Shown here: positions 45,855 through 57,800 of the stretch, piece after piece
Numbering within the stretch: position 1 is the stretch's first letter
How the letters are laid out: every line of letters starts with the position of its first letter
NCBI GenBank assembly: GCA_016490735.1
Contig: JAEMWC010001493.1
Location: 5,001 to 69,000, forward strand
From: Pachyseris speciosa
Taxonomy: Eukaryota; Cnidaria; Anthozoa; Scleractinia; Pachyseridae
Direction of reading: 5' to 3'
DNA length: 64,000 nt
Notes under the pieces: generated by a model
The model's database searches: none
The model's input: only the letters and a program-made list of their open reading frames with translations
Told to the model about the DNA's origin: nothing
Made by a program: the position numbers and the translations under genes

Positions 45855-48258
45855 TTTATTTAAGTCTCAAATCTATCTAGCCGAGCACAGATGCTCTACT
45901 AATTGGGGAGACTAAATCAAATCAACTCTAAATAAATCAAATCAAATCAAATGTTGGTTTTTGGGGAGAGGGGAAAACCGGAGTACCCGGAGAAAAACCT
46001 CTCGGAGCAGAGTAGAGAACCAACAAACTCAGCCCACGGGACTATAAAAGAGAAACTTGAGAAACTGACTTAAGAGTTACGAGATTTTCCTTTCTCATTT
46101 TCAGTCTTTTGGCCTCGATCAAAGTTGATCCCTCTGAAAACCTGCATTAATTGGGTCCGGGAGATTCGTAATAGTACGTGTTACTGTATCGTGTAATATA
46201 TACAATAACAAATGGTGCACTTTCAAACATTACCTTAAAAATTTTGTGGAGAAAGGTTCTTTCCGCTGGTAGTTCTTAAGGTGTGATCGTATCGTCATGT
46301 GAAGAGCTTTAACAGACTCGTACAGAGCCGCTAGCGCAAGAACAGCCACAAATGATCCACTGGCTCCTGGAGATCAAGAGTTAGATTGAATTAAAATAAG
46401 AAGCAATGTGACGACGTTATAGTTCACCGACGCTATAGTTTTACAGGGGTCTAAGGAAACTTTAACTTCAGTATTTTGCTGGCAACAGCACCATTTAAAA
46501 AAAAATAGAAATACCACGACTGGAAAATAACGAAGTAGGAATAAGAGAATCAAAACTACATTATCGGGTCACTGATGACGGAGCTGAACTTTACTGTATT
46601 GCAATTCTTTTTTTCATTTTAAAGGAGCTCGGTCACGATATTTTGTGTCATTATTAGAGACATAAAAAATGTATTAAAATAATGTCAAACAGTGAAATAA
46701 ACAATTTTTGGAGAAGATAAGCACCAAAGAGACAAGAATAATTGCAAATATGGCGAGGATGTTGAAGGATGGAGAAGATTGATTACAAATGACCTTTTTG
46801 AAAAATTGAGGCTAAACTTTTCAAAATCCAAAGACCGTGACGTAGCTCCTTTAAAAGAGAAGAAGTAATATTGAGTTCAACTGCTAGTCTCTTGGTTTAC
46901 AGTCTAATTTTGTATCCCTTTTAAACATTCCGTCCCTCTTTTATATATTCCCGCACGAGGATGAAAACGAACTCCCTCTGGCAGAGCCTCCCCATACAGG
47001 CCTCCGTTAGAGTACCGTACGCCCCTCCCCTACCCCTACTCCTCCCCTTCCTGAGAGCTGTCAGACCCTTCATTTCGCTCTCTCCTATATCGTGAGTCGC
47101 GCTTGTTTTCAGATCGACTGGTTTTGTTCTTCGGTTTTCAACTATACTGTGTCTTTCAGATGTGTAATCGTATTTTTTTATTTATTTTATTTATTTTTTT
47201 TTTTTACAAAAGGGTTAACTGTCATGTGACCTATCTTAAAAACGAACAACGGAGGTTTTGTGAATGTATAACAAATATTTCTATTTGTCCTTTAACATCG
47301 GTCACGTGCTTTGGACGACAGTGCAATCCACATATATGTCATGGGAAAGGTGAGATTTTCTTCCATGTTGTACGATTGGGCCGGGAATGATACAAACTAT
47401 ATTAAATAATCTGAGTCTCGTCATTTTACCAACTGACCGCAATGGAAATCAGTAAAGCAGTGACGATTACGTAAGAGTATCAAGTAGCATTCGTATCGTG
47501 AGAATTTGGAAGCGCTATGCGCAAGGCTGACTTCACCAATCGTTAACTGTACTATCAGGACTGCAGAATATAATTCTTGTAAAAGGAAATAGGAAGAAAA
47601 CTTTGCGTGACATTTCAGTGATAACCCGTGTGGTGTGAACATGGCCTTTCATGATGCCCCACAGGTTAAACAAACACTCGCACAGTATCGGCGGTATCGA
47701 TTACCATATGTCGCCAGCTGAGCTTCCCTCGCAATACATGTTCAATAATAACATAATTAAATTACACATATAACTTGATTTGTCTGAGCTAATTTTTCAT
47801 ACAAGAAACTCAGTGGCCTGTAGGTGTTCAGTTTGTAGGTGAGAGCATTTTGGCCATCTATCCTTTAGATTTCACTTTGAACAGCATTTGTATGATTTGT
47901 ATCAATTGCTTCCTTGTTTCGGCATCTCTGAATAGCAACTCCAGCAATTTACCTTATTGTCAGGCACATTTACCTCATTGTCAGGCTTAAAATGCACTGA
48001 GTCGTTACTGACTTACAGTTGATCGCAAATAGCAAAGGGTAAAAACCAGTCGCATTCATGAAAGCCTTGTTATTTTGTAAACAGGAAACACATTCCATGA
48101 AAGTGAACCGTATTCAACTCAGGTTAGCTTATCAGTGCCCGGGTATCAGGGCAGTCAACATTGAAAACAATAAGTTTACAACGTACCTCTTATGGACGTT
48201 ACTTTCCATTCTTTAAACATTAAAACTGTTTGATTTCCAGCAGTAAAGAAATGCATGT
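43514..48258 (-). CDS. CTR/SLC31-family copper transporter, three exons, 5' end missing
   Basis: High-affinity Cu(I) uptake channel of the plasma membrane or endosome, acting as a trimer. Exons on the minus strand: 48258-48187, 46366-46234 and 43781-43514, with AG acceptors, GT donors (GTACGT, GTAATG) and matching phases at both junctions. Exon 1 of these reads MHFFTAGNQTVLMFKEWKV, the conserved block before TM1. Exon 2 gives TM1 with FVAVLALAALYESVKAL. Exon 3 gives TM2 with the copper-binding MxxxM (MLAAM, in YFLMLAAMTYNTW) and TM3 with the trimer-packing GxxxG (GRALG), then a 40-residue basic cytosolic tail (PLQRRKRRPL) ending at 43514. About 156 residues are visible; the methionine-rich extracellular N-terminus and start codon must lie on an exon above 48258 that I could not find. 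Introns hold several MITEs and a LINE tail. Confidence 0.85.
45038..45231. mobile_element. 194-bp foldback MITE
   Basis: Arms of about 50 bases: AGACCTCTTTAGCTTGTA through CCCAATGTAGGTCATGTGAT on the left, with the imperfect complement on the right. Confidence 0.75.
45290..45700. repeat. probable interspersed repeat
   Basis: Contains inverted, repeated words around CCAATCA and GATTGG with AAACCAAAGCAA (45390-45430, 45515-45615). I recall similar blocks as common in coral genomes, but no boundaries or duplication are visible here. Confidence 0.35.
45811..46045 (-). mobile_element. LINE 3' end with (AAT)n tail, minus strand
   Basis: An AAT tract (45811-45852) followed by the reverse complement of the 3' end seen at 34108-34190 (GCATCTGTGCTCGGCTA). 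It extends into a further GGAGAGGGGAAAACCGGAGT block. Confidence 0.75.
46620..46853. mobile_element. MITE, family A, single copy in intron 1 of the copper transporter
   Basis: Ends TAAAGGAGCTCGGTCACG and CGTGACGTAGCTCCTTTA (imperfect inverted repeats). The body (AACAGTGAAATAA, GCACCAAAGAGAC, ATATGGCGAGGATG) matches both arms of the large palindrome at 48446-48852. Confidence 0.8.
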
Positions 48259-48445
48259 CTGTGAAACATAAAACCGGGAACTTGAATCTAATCTCGCTCA
48301 GTCGGTACACCACGAAATGCCCTGAGATCCGTGGGGAGGGGGGTTGGTGGGTGCTCCCATAAATTTCGGATAGGTGTGTGCCGCGAAGGGTCTGAAACCC
48401 TGACCCTATTTGAGGATGAAGCAAACGGAAATGGATACCCTGTTT

Positions 48446-48852
48446 AAAGAAGCACGGTCATGATATTTGGGTCATTATCAGAGAGATAAAAAATTCACTC
48501 ATCCAGTCATCTAATGCCAAACAGTGAAATAACAAATTTTCGATCAGGGAAGACAAGCACCAAAGAGACGAGAATAAATCCAAATATGGCGAGGATGGTG
48601 TAGGATGGAGAAGATTGAAACGGATTACAAATTACCATTTTGAAAAATTTAGCCTAAATTTTTCAAAAAGGTAATTTGTAATCCGTTTCAATCTTCTCCA
48701 TCCTACACCATCCTCGCCATATTTGGATTTATTCTCGTCTCTTTGGTGCTTGTCTTCCCTGAAAATTTGTTATTTCACTGTTTCGCATTATTTTAATTTC
48801 TTTTTTTTTATCTCTGTAATAATGACTCAAAATATCGTGACCGTGCTCCTTT
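48446..48852. mobile_element. head-to-head pair of family A MITEs forming a ~400-bp palindrome
   Basis: Two copies of the 46620 family in opposite orientation meet near 48655. The central ~120 bases of each arm are virtually identical, while the outer parts differ more (for example AGAAGCACGG versus AGGAGCACGG). It lies 190 bases upstream of the first visible exon of the copper transporter. Confidence 0.85.
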
Positions 48853-48941
48853 GAGGCCCAAACCCGAAAAAAACGGAAAGAATCGTCGTAAAACAAAACC
48901 CGGGTTGTGCATTGTAATATCCCTGAAAATGACAGGTAGCC

Positions 48942-49104
48942 ACGACAAACCTAGCCTGCGTAGCTGGCGGCATTGTAGGCGCGCGGAGTAAAGAGCCGCT
49001 AAAAGCGAAGCCGCGAGGGCCGCTCGTTATCGCGGCTTCGCCACTTGCTTTCAACGGTCCGCGCGCCAACAATACCGCAAGCTACGCAGGCTACGACAAA
49101 CCTA
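48942..49104. mobile_element. 139-bp palindromic element with 12-bp direct repeats
   Basis: Inverted ends GCCTGCGTAGC and GCTACGCAGGC bound a GC-rich body with an inner palindrome (GCGAAGCCGCGA to TCGCGGCTTCGC). ACGACAAACCTA is present on both sides (48942-48953 and 49093-49104). Same terminal type as the element at 7018-7123. Confidence 0.8.
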
Positions 49105-50227
49105 ACCCCATACCCTTGTTAGTTTTAAAAGCTGTTTACCCAGATCACTCTTTTGTGATCTGTTTTGAACTGAAATGTTCTTGTCCGTTGACGTTTTCGC
49201 TCTAAATTTCTTTAAATCTCAGTGCTTACATATATAGAGTCCATTCCTCCGAGCGTCATTAACAACGTTTTCCAAAGGTGATGTTACTTCAGGAATCTTG
49301 CAAAATATATAAAATTTGAGGTGACCAGTGTTGATGGTGAAGAATGTAAACGTGACTTGTTTATGACTTTGTGCGTCAAGAATATTTCACAGGGTTGGTG
49401 GTGGGGGGGGGGGGGTGGTGGAGGGGGGAGGGAGGAAGAGGAAGGAAGCTTTGGTGACTGACACGCATTCTATTACACAACGGTTTCTTTTTTCAACGCT
49501 ACAGATCCGACCATCTCGTTTCGTGCTTTAAGATTATTTCCTAGACATTTGACCATACATTTCCCTGAATCATTTTCTTTCTAGTGCTCCTACATATATT
49601 CTTCTTCCCTCTAGCCTCTCACGCAATCGTTTTTAGTGGAGTCGTATTTCACTTACTCCCCAAAAACGATGACTTCGTGGGAGGCTATTCTAGCTCCATG
49701 CCGCTGTCCTGATACTATCACCGATCCGAAGAAATATACAATCAAACTTTTTGTGATGTTGCATCGATCTTTCCGGAGCTTTAGTTAATGACCTTTGCAG
49801 CCTTGACTACGAGGATCCGGGAAAATAAAATATTCTTTGCGTGTTCAGCGGCGTTGCTCGAAATGAAATATCGCAGAAGAAATATCATCAAAATATTCCG
49901 GGCAAATAGTTAACCATTATCCTGCGAAATCGCACGGAATATGGCCTGATATTTGGCCGACGAGTCCGTAAGCCAAGTTGGCTAAAATCAGGGGATATTC
50001 TGCAAGATTGAGCAGGATAATTGATTAGTCAACACACTGGTAACGAAGCATAATTTTCCGAGTTTATTGCAAAAAGCGGAGAAAGCCTCGATTTTTTCCC
50101 CGATTTTTTCCGTGACACACGAAATTGCGTATATCGACAGGATATTTGTTGAGTGCGCACGACGAATATTGAGAGCGTCAAGACTATATTTGGACATTGG
50201 CACAATGCGTTGAATAACTGAACGGTC
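49105..50227. other. no gene recognised
   Basis: Includes a G-rich stretch (49398-49435). The missing first coding exon of the copper transporter could lie here, but I could not identify an ATG-plus-donor segment with confidence. Confidence 0.35.
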
Positions 50228-50234
50228 GATGTTG

Positions 50235-50235
<1 letters not shown>

Positions 50236-50285
<50 letters not shown>

Positions 50286-50340
50286 GATTTTTATAGCGCC
50301 AGATTTTTAAGAGGTCTTCTTCAATCATCACCTTGAAATA
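50236..50340 (-). mobile_element. (AAT)n tail and probable LINE 3' end, minus strand
   Basis: A tract of about 15 AAT units followed by AAATAGATTTTTATAGCGCC, a layout like the other LINE tails in the window. Confidence 0.5.
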
Positions 50341-51149
50341 AAATAAAACTCACTTAAACCTTCACTAAACCATTAAATTTGAATTAGCAAGTTGTGCCAT
50401 AATAAAATCAAAGCGTTTGCCATTCCACTCGGGAATTTTGGCAGTGCCAACATCTGACAGTATAACCACAGTGGTAAAAAGAGAGTTTCTTGCACGTGTA
50501 AGCTATTTTGCTTTCTCCGTTTTTGAACCGGTGTTCCCAGAGGAAACACAGCGCGCTTCTAATACTAAGGAAATCAATGTATTTCGGCATTATAAGATAA
50601 CACAAAATCTGTGGATTTTCTACCCTCCAGTGCTCCGTTACCTTTTCTTCTTCCAGTCAGCTGGAGCGCTATCCGTTATTCCTATTGCGACGTTTATCGT
50701 CTTTTTTCAACACGGCTTTTTTATCCGCGCCAGTTCACCCTTGATTGATTCCACCGCGAAACCGGAGACTTTCAGTTATCATTACTCGTCCGACCTGGAT
50801 CGATCATCTTTAGTGATATACTGACGTTCGAATAACGAAATCTCACGAGAATAAAAACGCTAAGGCCAATATTAGAAAAAGAGAGACAATACAATATCAA
50901 CTTATCAGGAAGACTGACTCATAGGCTTCTTCTCACTTATAAATTTAGTGGAACAGCCACCTTAATGAAAACTAACTGTCGAATCCTGTGGATGTATTTC
51001 ACTAATGGTCTTTAAAGCCTCTTGCTCTCATTACGTTTACAAAATGTTATGTGAATACTCGTTAGTTTAGGCAGTCGAACGCGATCTTTTTGTTTTTCTA
51101 CTGATACTAGCAACTTCTAAACAGCAACTTCTAAACTCATGAAATCAAT
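50341..51149. other. no gene recognised
   Basis: A 135-codon plus frame (50417-50824) shows no motif. Confidence 0.35.
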
Positions 51150-51393
51150 CAAACATGCAAGAAAGCAAGCAAGCCAGAAAACATGTAAGCAATCAATCAG
51201 AGTCAATCAACCAGTCAGTCAGTCAATCAATCAATCAATCAATCATTCAGTCAACCAATCAATTAATCAATTAATCACTTAGTCATAAATCTGCCAAAAG
51301 CTGAATAAATTATCTTACTTTTCTTTAGTCAATAAATCAAGTCAAGCAGTCAATCAATCAACCTATCCCTCCATCAGATAATCAATCAAGCAA
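51150..51393. repeat. degenerate (TCAA)n tract and L1 target site
   Basis: Runs of CAATCAATCAAT and variants. The last 18 bases (51376-51393, AGATAATCAATCAAGCAA) form the left copy of the target duplication of the L1-like element. Confidence 0.85.
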
Positions 51394-51408
51394 GCTTTTT
51401 TAAAACCT

Positions 51409-52165
51409 AGCAGAGGAGTCAGGCAGGGCTGCCCTCTATCGCCCTACCTATTTATCCTCTCGGTGGAAATGATGGCTGAAGCCTTTCGTAAAAATAAGAA
51501 AATACGAGGAATAACTATAAACTGCAAAGAAATCAAGCCGAGTCAATATGCAGATGACACCACGCTAATTTTGGACGGTTCGATAGAATCCTTTAAAGAA
51601 TCCCGAAGGCAGTTAGACCGTTTTGGAAATGTATCTGGTCTACAACTTAACTGCAGCAAAACATGCAGAAGTTTTATGGATCGGATCGAAAGCAAATTGT
51701 GAGCTCAAATTATGTCCTGAAAAACGTTTTAAATGGTCAAAACAAAACGTCAAAGCTCTTGGTGTTTGGTTTTAGTCAGACATCAATATAACAGTTTCTC
51801 AAAATTACAAAGATAAAGTGGAAAATGTTAAAACGATGCTAAGCTGTTGGAAATTCCGGAGACTTAGTCTGCTGGGAAAAATTATGGTTATAAAAAGCCT
51901 TGTAGTATCACAATTAGTGTACATACTTGCCCCACTGCAAACAGACCACGAAACAATTAAAGAGATAAATGCCATTTTATATCAATTTCTATGGATGAAA
52001 AAAGAGATAAAATAAAGCGAAATATGATAATAAATGAATATTCAGAAGGAGGACTTAAAATGATCGATATAGTGTCTTTTAACAAATCTTTTAAAACATC
52101 ATGGATCAAAAACTATCTGGACACTGAAAACAGCACCAGTTGGAAGAGTTTTTTAGAACTTATAA
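51409..52165 (+). pseudogene. L1-like reverse transcriptase fragment
   Basis: The plus strand reads SRGVRQGCPLSPYLFILSVE and, further on, PSQYADDTTLILDGS with the catalytic YADD (near 51550), both typical of L1/Tx1-like RTs. The frame is broken after SKTCRSF but pieces continue in register order (LLGKIMVIKSLVVSQLVYIL at 51870-51930; IINEYSEGGLKMIDI at 52030-52070; SFKTSWIKNYLD). It is cut at about 52165 by the inserted CR1/L2-like LINE. Confidence 0.85.
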
Positions 52166-54050
52166 GGTCTGTAATGCTTTTAATAGTTATTTTACGGAAA
52201 TAGCTCCAACCCTGGCATCAAAGATAAATCCCCCTCGAGTCAGTTTTTTGCGATTTTATTAATCCTTCCCATACGAACTTTGAGTTGAAACTAATAACCG
52301 TAGATGAAGTATCTAAACTAGTAGCCAATTTAACTACAAACAACGGTGAAGGCCTTGATGGTATACCAGCTCGCCTTCTCAAGGCATCTATTCCTTTTAC
52401 AGCGGCCTCCTTGACACAAATCTTTAACTCAGTCATCTCTACTGGTATTATTCCCAGTGACTGGAAAAATGCCAGGGTTACTCCAATCTTCAAGGCTGAC
52501 TCAAAGGTAGACCCTGCTAATTATAGGCCCATATCTGTTCTTTCAGTGATTGTAAAACTTTTTGAAAAAGCGATCTTTAATCAGGTATATAAGTACTTGG
52601 ATGAAAACAATTTACTCTCTAAATTTCAATCTGGGTTTAGACCGCTACACTCCACCTTAACAGCTCTTATCGATATGACGGATAATCTCAACACCGACAA
52701 TGGATTAACAAATGCAGCCCTGTTTATTGATCTAAAAAAGGCATTTGATACCACTGACCATGATATTCTTCTAGCGAAATTAGATTTGTATGGTCTCAGA
52801 GGTACTACTCTAAACATTTTTAGAAACTATCTATCTGATAGAACACAGGTTACTGTTTTGGACGACGTCCAATCTGAAATTAATTACATACGTTGTGGGG
52901 TCCCTCAGGGTTCAATACTCGGACCCTTATTATTATTCTTATTATATATCAACGACTTTCCTAACTGTAACCTTTTATCAGATGTAAGAATGTATGCTGA
53001 TGACACTAACTTTACTTGTGCATCAAAGGACCATGAAGTATTGTTCTCATCCCTGACACGTGACTTAGGCAATCTTAAACAATGGCTTGATTCTAATCGC
53101 CGAAGTCTTAACGTCGTCAAGACTAAATGTCTGTTCACTGGGACTGGACATAAAATTTCGCTACTCCGTAGTGACCCAGACATTTATCTTGATGGCCACC
53201 CAATAGAAAGAGTTGACTCTTATAAATGTCTTGGATTACAAGTGGTTGAAACACTTTCTTGGCAACCCCATATTTCTGAGGTCAACAAAAAGGTTGCGAG
53301 AGGTCTTGCAGCACTAAGAAGACTTAAGCCACTATGTCCCCAACCAGTACTCATAGCAATCTACAAATCTCTCATTTTGCCACATCTACATTATTGTAGT
53401 GCTGTCTGGGTGGCATTGGTGCTGGCTTAAGTAAAAAACTCGAAAAATTACAAAACAGGGCTGCTCGCATAATATCTGGAGCTGACTGGGACGTAAGATG
53501 CTCTCAGATTCTTTCTGACCTTAACTGGACGAGCCTTGCTGACAGACGAACCAAACAAATGAAAAGTCTAATGTTCAAAACAGTGAACAAACAATTGCCA
53601 GAGTACATATCCGAAAGGTTCTTGAATACCAGTACTATCCATAGATACAATCTACGTGACTCTGAGCTAAATCTGTTCATCCCTAGACCGAGCACAGAAG
53701 CCCTTAAAAAGAGTTTTCGCTACAGGGGTGCCATAACATGGACCAGTCTACCTAGCGAGGCTAAGCAGGCCGCTAGTTTAAACAATTTTTATGCTTTAAT
53801 TAATTAAGTATAAAGTTATTTTTAGGACTTGCGTTAATATATTCTAACTTGTCTAATTTTGAGTAGTAGATAAATCAGACTTTTTAACTATACATTCTTA
53901 TTTTACTTTTTTTAACTTAATGGTCATCGTTAAATTAATAGCTATCGTATTTTTAATGCACGGCTCCATGGGAGAGCACTATTTAGTGAAATGGACTCCG
54001 TGGCTAAATAAAGTTCGATTTGATTTGATTTGATTTGATTTGATTTGACT
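52165..54050 (+). pseudogene. CR1/L2-like LINE, 3' half, frameshifted, nested in the L1-like LINE
   Basis: Polyprotein fragment covering the RT. A short upstream piece (NAFNSYFTEIAPTLASKI) is joined through a frame change to a 381-codon frame (52285-53430) with GLDGIPARLLK, NYRPISVLS, LFIDLKKAFDTTDHDIL, GVPQGSILGPLL and the catalytic YADD (tyrosine about residue 237). A frameshift near 53412 separates the last domain, which resumes as KLEKLQNRAARIISG and ends with TWTSLPSEAKQAASLNNFY at 53807. The methionine at 52285 is internal. The 3' UTR ends in about six GATTT units (54019-54048). The frame is far better preserved than other LINEs here, so it is a recent insertion. No target duplication was seen at 52165/54050. 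Confidence 0.9.
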
Positions 54051-54420
54051 TCGACCTTACGGAGGCAAAAAAAGAAATTCTTGAAATCTTGTCGGAAGCC
54101 TTCTTCGAGGAAACTTTGACGTCCAAAAACCATTTTGTGTCTTCACCCTTGTGGTACAACTCACTCATAAGAATTGAAAACAGACCCGCTTTTTCAAGGA
54201 CTGGTTTCTCAAGGATATAACTAAAGTTAAACATATGATGGACGATAATTTTAAATTTCTATCGCTGACTGCTTTCCAAAACAAATATTCCCTGCAAGTC
54301 CCAGCTTTAAGGTTTTATGGAATAATATCGGCAATCAACTCTCTTCGTAGGCAGAGTGGAGGAAGTGAAACTGGTTATGAGAGCTTTTTTTTTGAGAGAA
54401 ATTTCTAGAGAACTCAAATC
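54051..54420 (+). pseudogene. C-terminal remainder of the L1-like LINE
   Basis: Reads LTEAKKEILEILSEAFF, then SSPLWYNSLIRIENRPAFS and, in another frame, KHMMDDNFKFLSLTAFQNKY, the C-terminal pattern of L1-like proteins (LWxN near a conserved helical stretch). It continues the fragment that ends at 52165 and proves the nesting. Confidence 0.75.
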
Positions 54421-54871
54421 CATCTAGATTTGTTTATAAGAAGTTAGTAAATAAAAAGCGATCTACCAACCCCAAGTCAAGAAAAATGGAACCAAGTAAT
54501 TAATCTTCTCGTTTCTTTTGGAATAATGTTTTTTTTCCATGGATGCAGACCTGACAAATTATCAGTATAGAGGATACTCTTCAGGCAGCTACTTGCGTGG
54601 GACTATTAAAGGCCGGATGGAGGGGTACGGAAAATGTATGTTTATGTGTGTAAAAGACCGACGTTGCTTAACAACCGGAAAACAAACAATTGTAATAAGA
54701 GCATAAGTATGTAAAGCAGCGACGCATGTAAAATTTTTGTGTTGTTTTAGTGTTGTAATGTAAGTCTGTATGTAATGTAATTGTCAGTAAGTAATTGTGA
54801 TGTGCAAGTGAAATGTATGCCTTTGCAAGGCTTTAAAAAGCAAAAAAAAAAAAAGATAATCAATCAAGCAA

Positions 54872-57800
54872 TGTACCCAATTAGCCCAGCTCATAGACAG
54901 GCAAAAATGTTAAATTTTAGTTTTGAAATTGTATTTCCGTCACTAATGCAACTGATGTGAGATGCCTGCGTCTCTGTTTAAGTGTTAAGAGCGTAAGTTC
55001 AGCCAGGCTGTGAACCCCCTGAGAACAGACCTCGTTGTTTAAAATTTATGGTGCTAGAGAAATAATTGTTGCAAAAATTCAAACACAATAACTTCACTGT
55101 ATTCATAACACTACAGACTAAGTGGTGTCGTTCAGACAAAAAAAGGTTAAAAGTCGTTTGAGCCGATCGTCTCTTGTTCTACACGCCTCATAAGGATATA
55201 AAACGTTTTTAAACTTACTGTCCCTAGCGGAAAAATTAAACTTGTCTGATTTATCGTCACGCAAACAAAGTAATCAGTTTTCGATGTTGCGGAAGTTAAA
55301 TAACCTTCTTGTATGTGATTTATGTGCCCCAGTGAAATTCTGCTTTTTAGCGGTTAAAATAAAAAAAGCCCTCAGTATAGAGAAGACGGTCATCGATTGA
55401 AGCACTGACTCAGTGAAACGTGAGAACTCAATATCATCTCGAGAGGCTAAGGTGCGAAACTAAATAAATTATAAGCCGAATGAGATGAAAGTAAAGCAGC
55501 TAACAAGAGGCTGAAATGTATCGAAATCGGTAAAAACAGGCCCCTCTAGCAGTGCAAAAAAAAAAAAAAAAAAAACCCTGGAACGAAATCTGTTTCGTTA
55601 TATGGATGAATATTGTAATATTTTCATAGGGAGACCAATATGACAGTATAATTTAACCATAACAATGCTATTTTATCCTTCAACTCTACGTCCTTCCCGT
55701 TTAGAGAATGTCATGTTTAAGGATGCCAACAATTTCAAGCTTCATTTACATTGGCAAGTTAGGTTTCCCAGGATATTTCTTCTCGAATAGTTCCAATATC
55801 AAATAGCCATTTTATTCCATTTACTTGAGGGAGTATGTCAGCTGTTTAGCATGCAACAAACTTCAACTAAGTACATTATGACGATTGCTTTCAAAGCACT
55901 TCAAAGCCGATGCCACTTCTTCCGGAGGAGGAATATAAAATATTTAATTGTGTTAGGCCGATATCAAGGGATTGAAATATGCGAAACGTAATCGCTTTTT
56001 ATTTATTTTTCTACAACAGCATTTAACTGATAATTTAGAACCGAAATGTAGCGCACAAAGCTCGTTAATTTTTAGCTAAACTTTGAACCAAAACAGGGTG
56101 AAGATTGAGTAATTCCGCTTTAGGCGACTATGACCTGTGCCGTATGATAGATATGGTAGAACGAGAAAAGAAAAGAGACGAGAAAATATTCTGATATGTG
56201 TTCTTTTTCCTGTGGTTATTTGCTAATTAGAGGAACCTAGCTTTATTGAACAGCATAAGTACACCGTGCAGTTACAAAGCAGACATAACGAGGAAAGCTG
56301 TTGATTTCGAAGACTACATTAATAGCAAACTGTTCTGTGTTATCCTAAATTTCTCTACCCTTATTACGTGATGATAACTTCTTTGTAGCTCTCTGAGCAA
56401 TAAAAATTTTGATCAAGCGTTAACGGTTCACTTCTAGAGGATAAATCAGTTGTAATAAACTTGTGTAATGCGGAAGCAGCGAACAAATCTTGTGAAGGAA
56501 ATGATCTCCTATTTATAACCCAAATACAAGAAAACGACTTCTCAAAATTATTTCCTTTAATTTAGTCACATTTTCACCCTGAGCATCCCATTTAAGTATG
56601 TATTGTCAACTTCATTTTTTAGGTCACTGTCGAGGAAAGCGGGATATATAGTGGCAAAGCAATATTAGAAGGCACTGAAGATGTTACACATATTTGGCTT
56701 CATTTCCTAGAAAGTAAATATTACATTATATTTTGTTTGCGTTTCAATAATTAAGCGGATCATTTACGTTGCATTGGACCATGCACCGAAGTAGCCATTT
56801 TTCTTATCTGAATCCACGAATACGAAGAAATTAACAGACAACTACTCTTCTTCCACGGTTTCTGAACTCGAGGCAAAGAACTTTAAACCCTCAAATGTTT
56901 ACCAAATTTGTGATGCTAGTAGTTTCAGGGCAGCACTTTTATTCCCGCAATAACGTCTGTTCGCGGTTTTTGCTCAGGAAAAAAATACGAAACAATTAGA
57001 AGGCAACTACACTGCGGAATTTTGGCGCCACAAAACATCAAAAATGCCTAAGTCTTCTAAAAAGAAGAGTATAACAAGAAAGTGAAAACCGATTTGTTAT
57101 AAACTCAAACAAGGAAGTAAAGTAGATCTCAAAGTCAACAACAATTTCAAATTCTTCCCAACCAAAACTTAAGAAATAAGGGAAAAATATATTAAGACCA
57201 ATGCTGGGTGAAATAACATTTTTGATGTCCACTAACACTGATAAAAAATAAAACGAAAGAGAAGAGAAGAGAAGAGATACCAGGAAGTAGCCTCCGCTGA
57301 ATTCGACAATTTGGGAATGCTAATATATATTCAATATATATATATAATATATATTCTGAATAAAGATTGAGGAATGCCATACAAACTAGCTGGACACCAT
57401 GTTCCAATAATATGGCCGTCTTTAAGATATATTAACCGCATTCTCAAATTTTTCGTTTCGATTTTGTTTTTCAAGCTGGTAGATTTACAGAGACAAAAAG
57501 AAACAGACTCGACCAAAATGAACAATCCGCTTTTTCGAACTTCCTTAGCAACCACAATTTTATTTAGATTTTTTTGTTGTAGCAAATTTAAGTATTTTTC
57601 CGCTCATAAAAAGATCCTTAACACGCGCTCTTATAATTTCACCACCCAATGTATCAAAACCTATTCATAAAAATTAATAAACAAACAGCTATTACCAATA
57701 GCATATATTTCATTTTTCTTAATTATTCGAATCAGCAGTGCAGGTCTCCATGCAAAACAAACCAAGCTGAAGAGATCAACGAGGCTATACTGATATACAT

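Larger units (their letters stand above)
43782..46233 (-). other. intron 2 of the copper transporter (repeat-rich)
   Basis: Bounded by donor GTAATG and acceptor TTGTTCAG. It contains a fragment related to the LINE-associated sequence at 45950-46045 (near 44200-44260), a foldback at 45038-45231, a probable interspersed repeat at 45290-45700 and a LINE 3' end at 45811-46045. A 174-codon frame at 44962-45486 lies across the foldback and is not a gene. Confidence 0.7.
51394..54853 (+). mobile_element. 5'-truncated L1-like LINE with 18-bp TSD, interrupted by another LINE
   Basis: AGATAATCAATCAAGCAA is repeated exactly at 51376-51393 and 54854-54871. The right copy directly follows an A run (54842-54853). 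A poly(A) tail and long target duplication are signs of target-primed insertion. The coding part begins mid-RT (51409 onward) and its C-terminal part resumes at about 54052 after the inserted LINE. It is 5'-truncated. Confidence 0.9.

Noticed and set aside
53942..54234. Minus-strand frames with repeated KSNQI residues
   Set aside because: Antisense translations of the (GATTT)n LINE tail.
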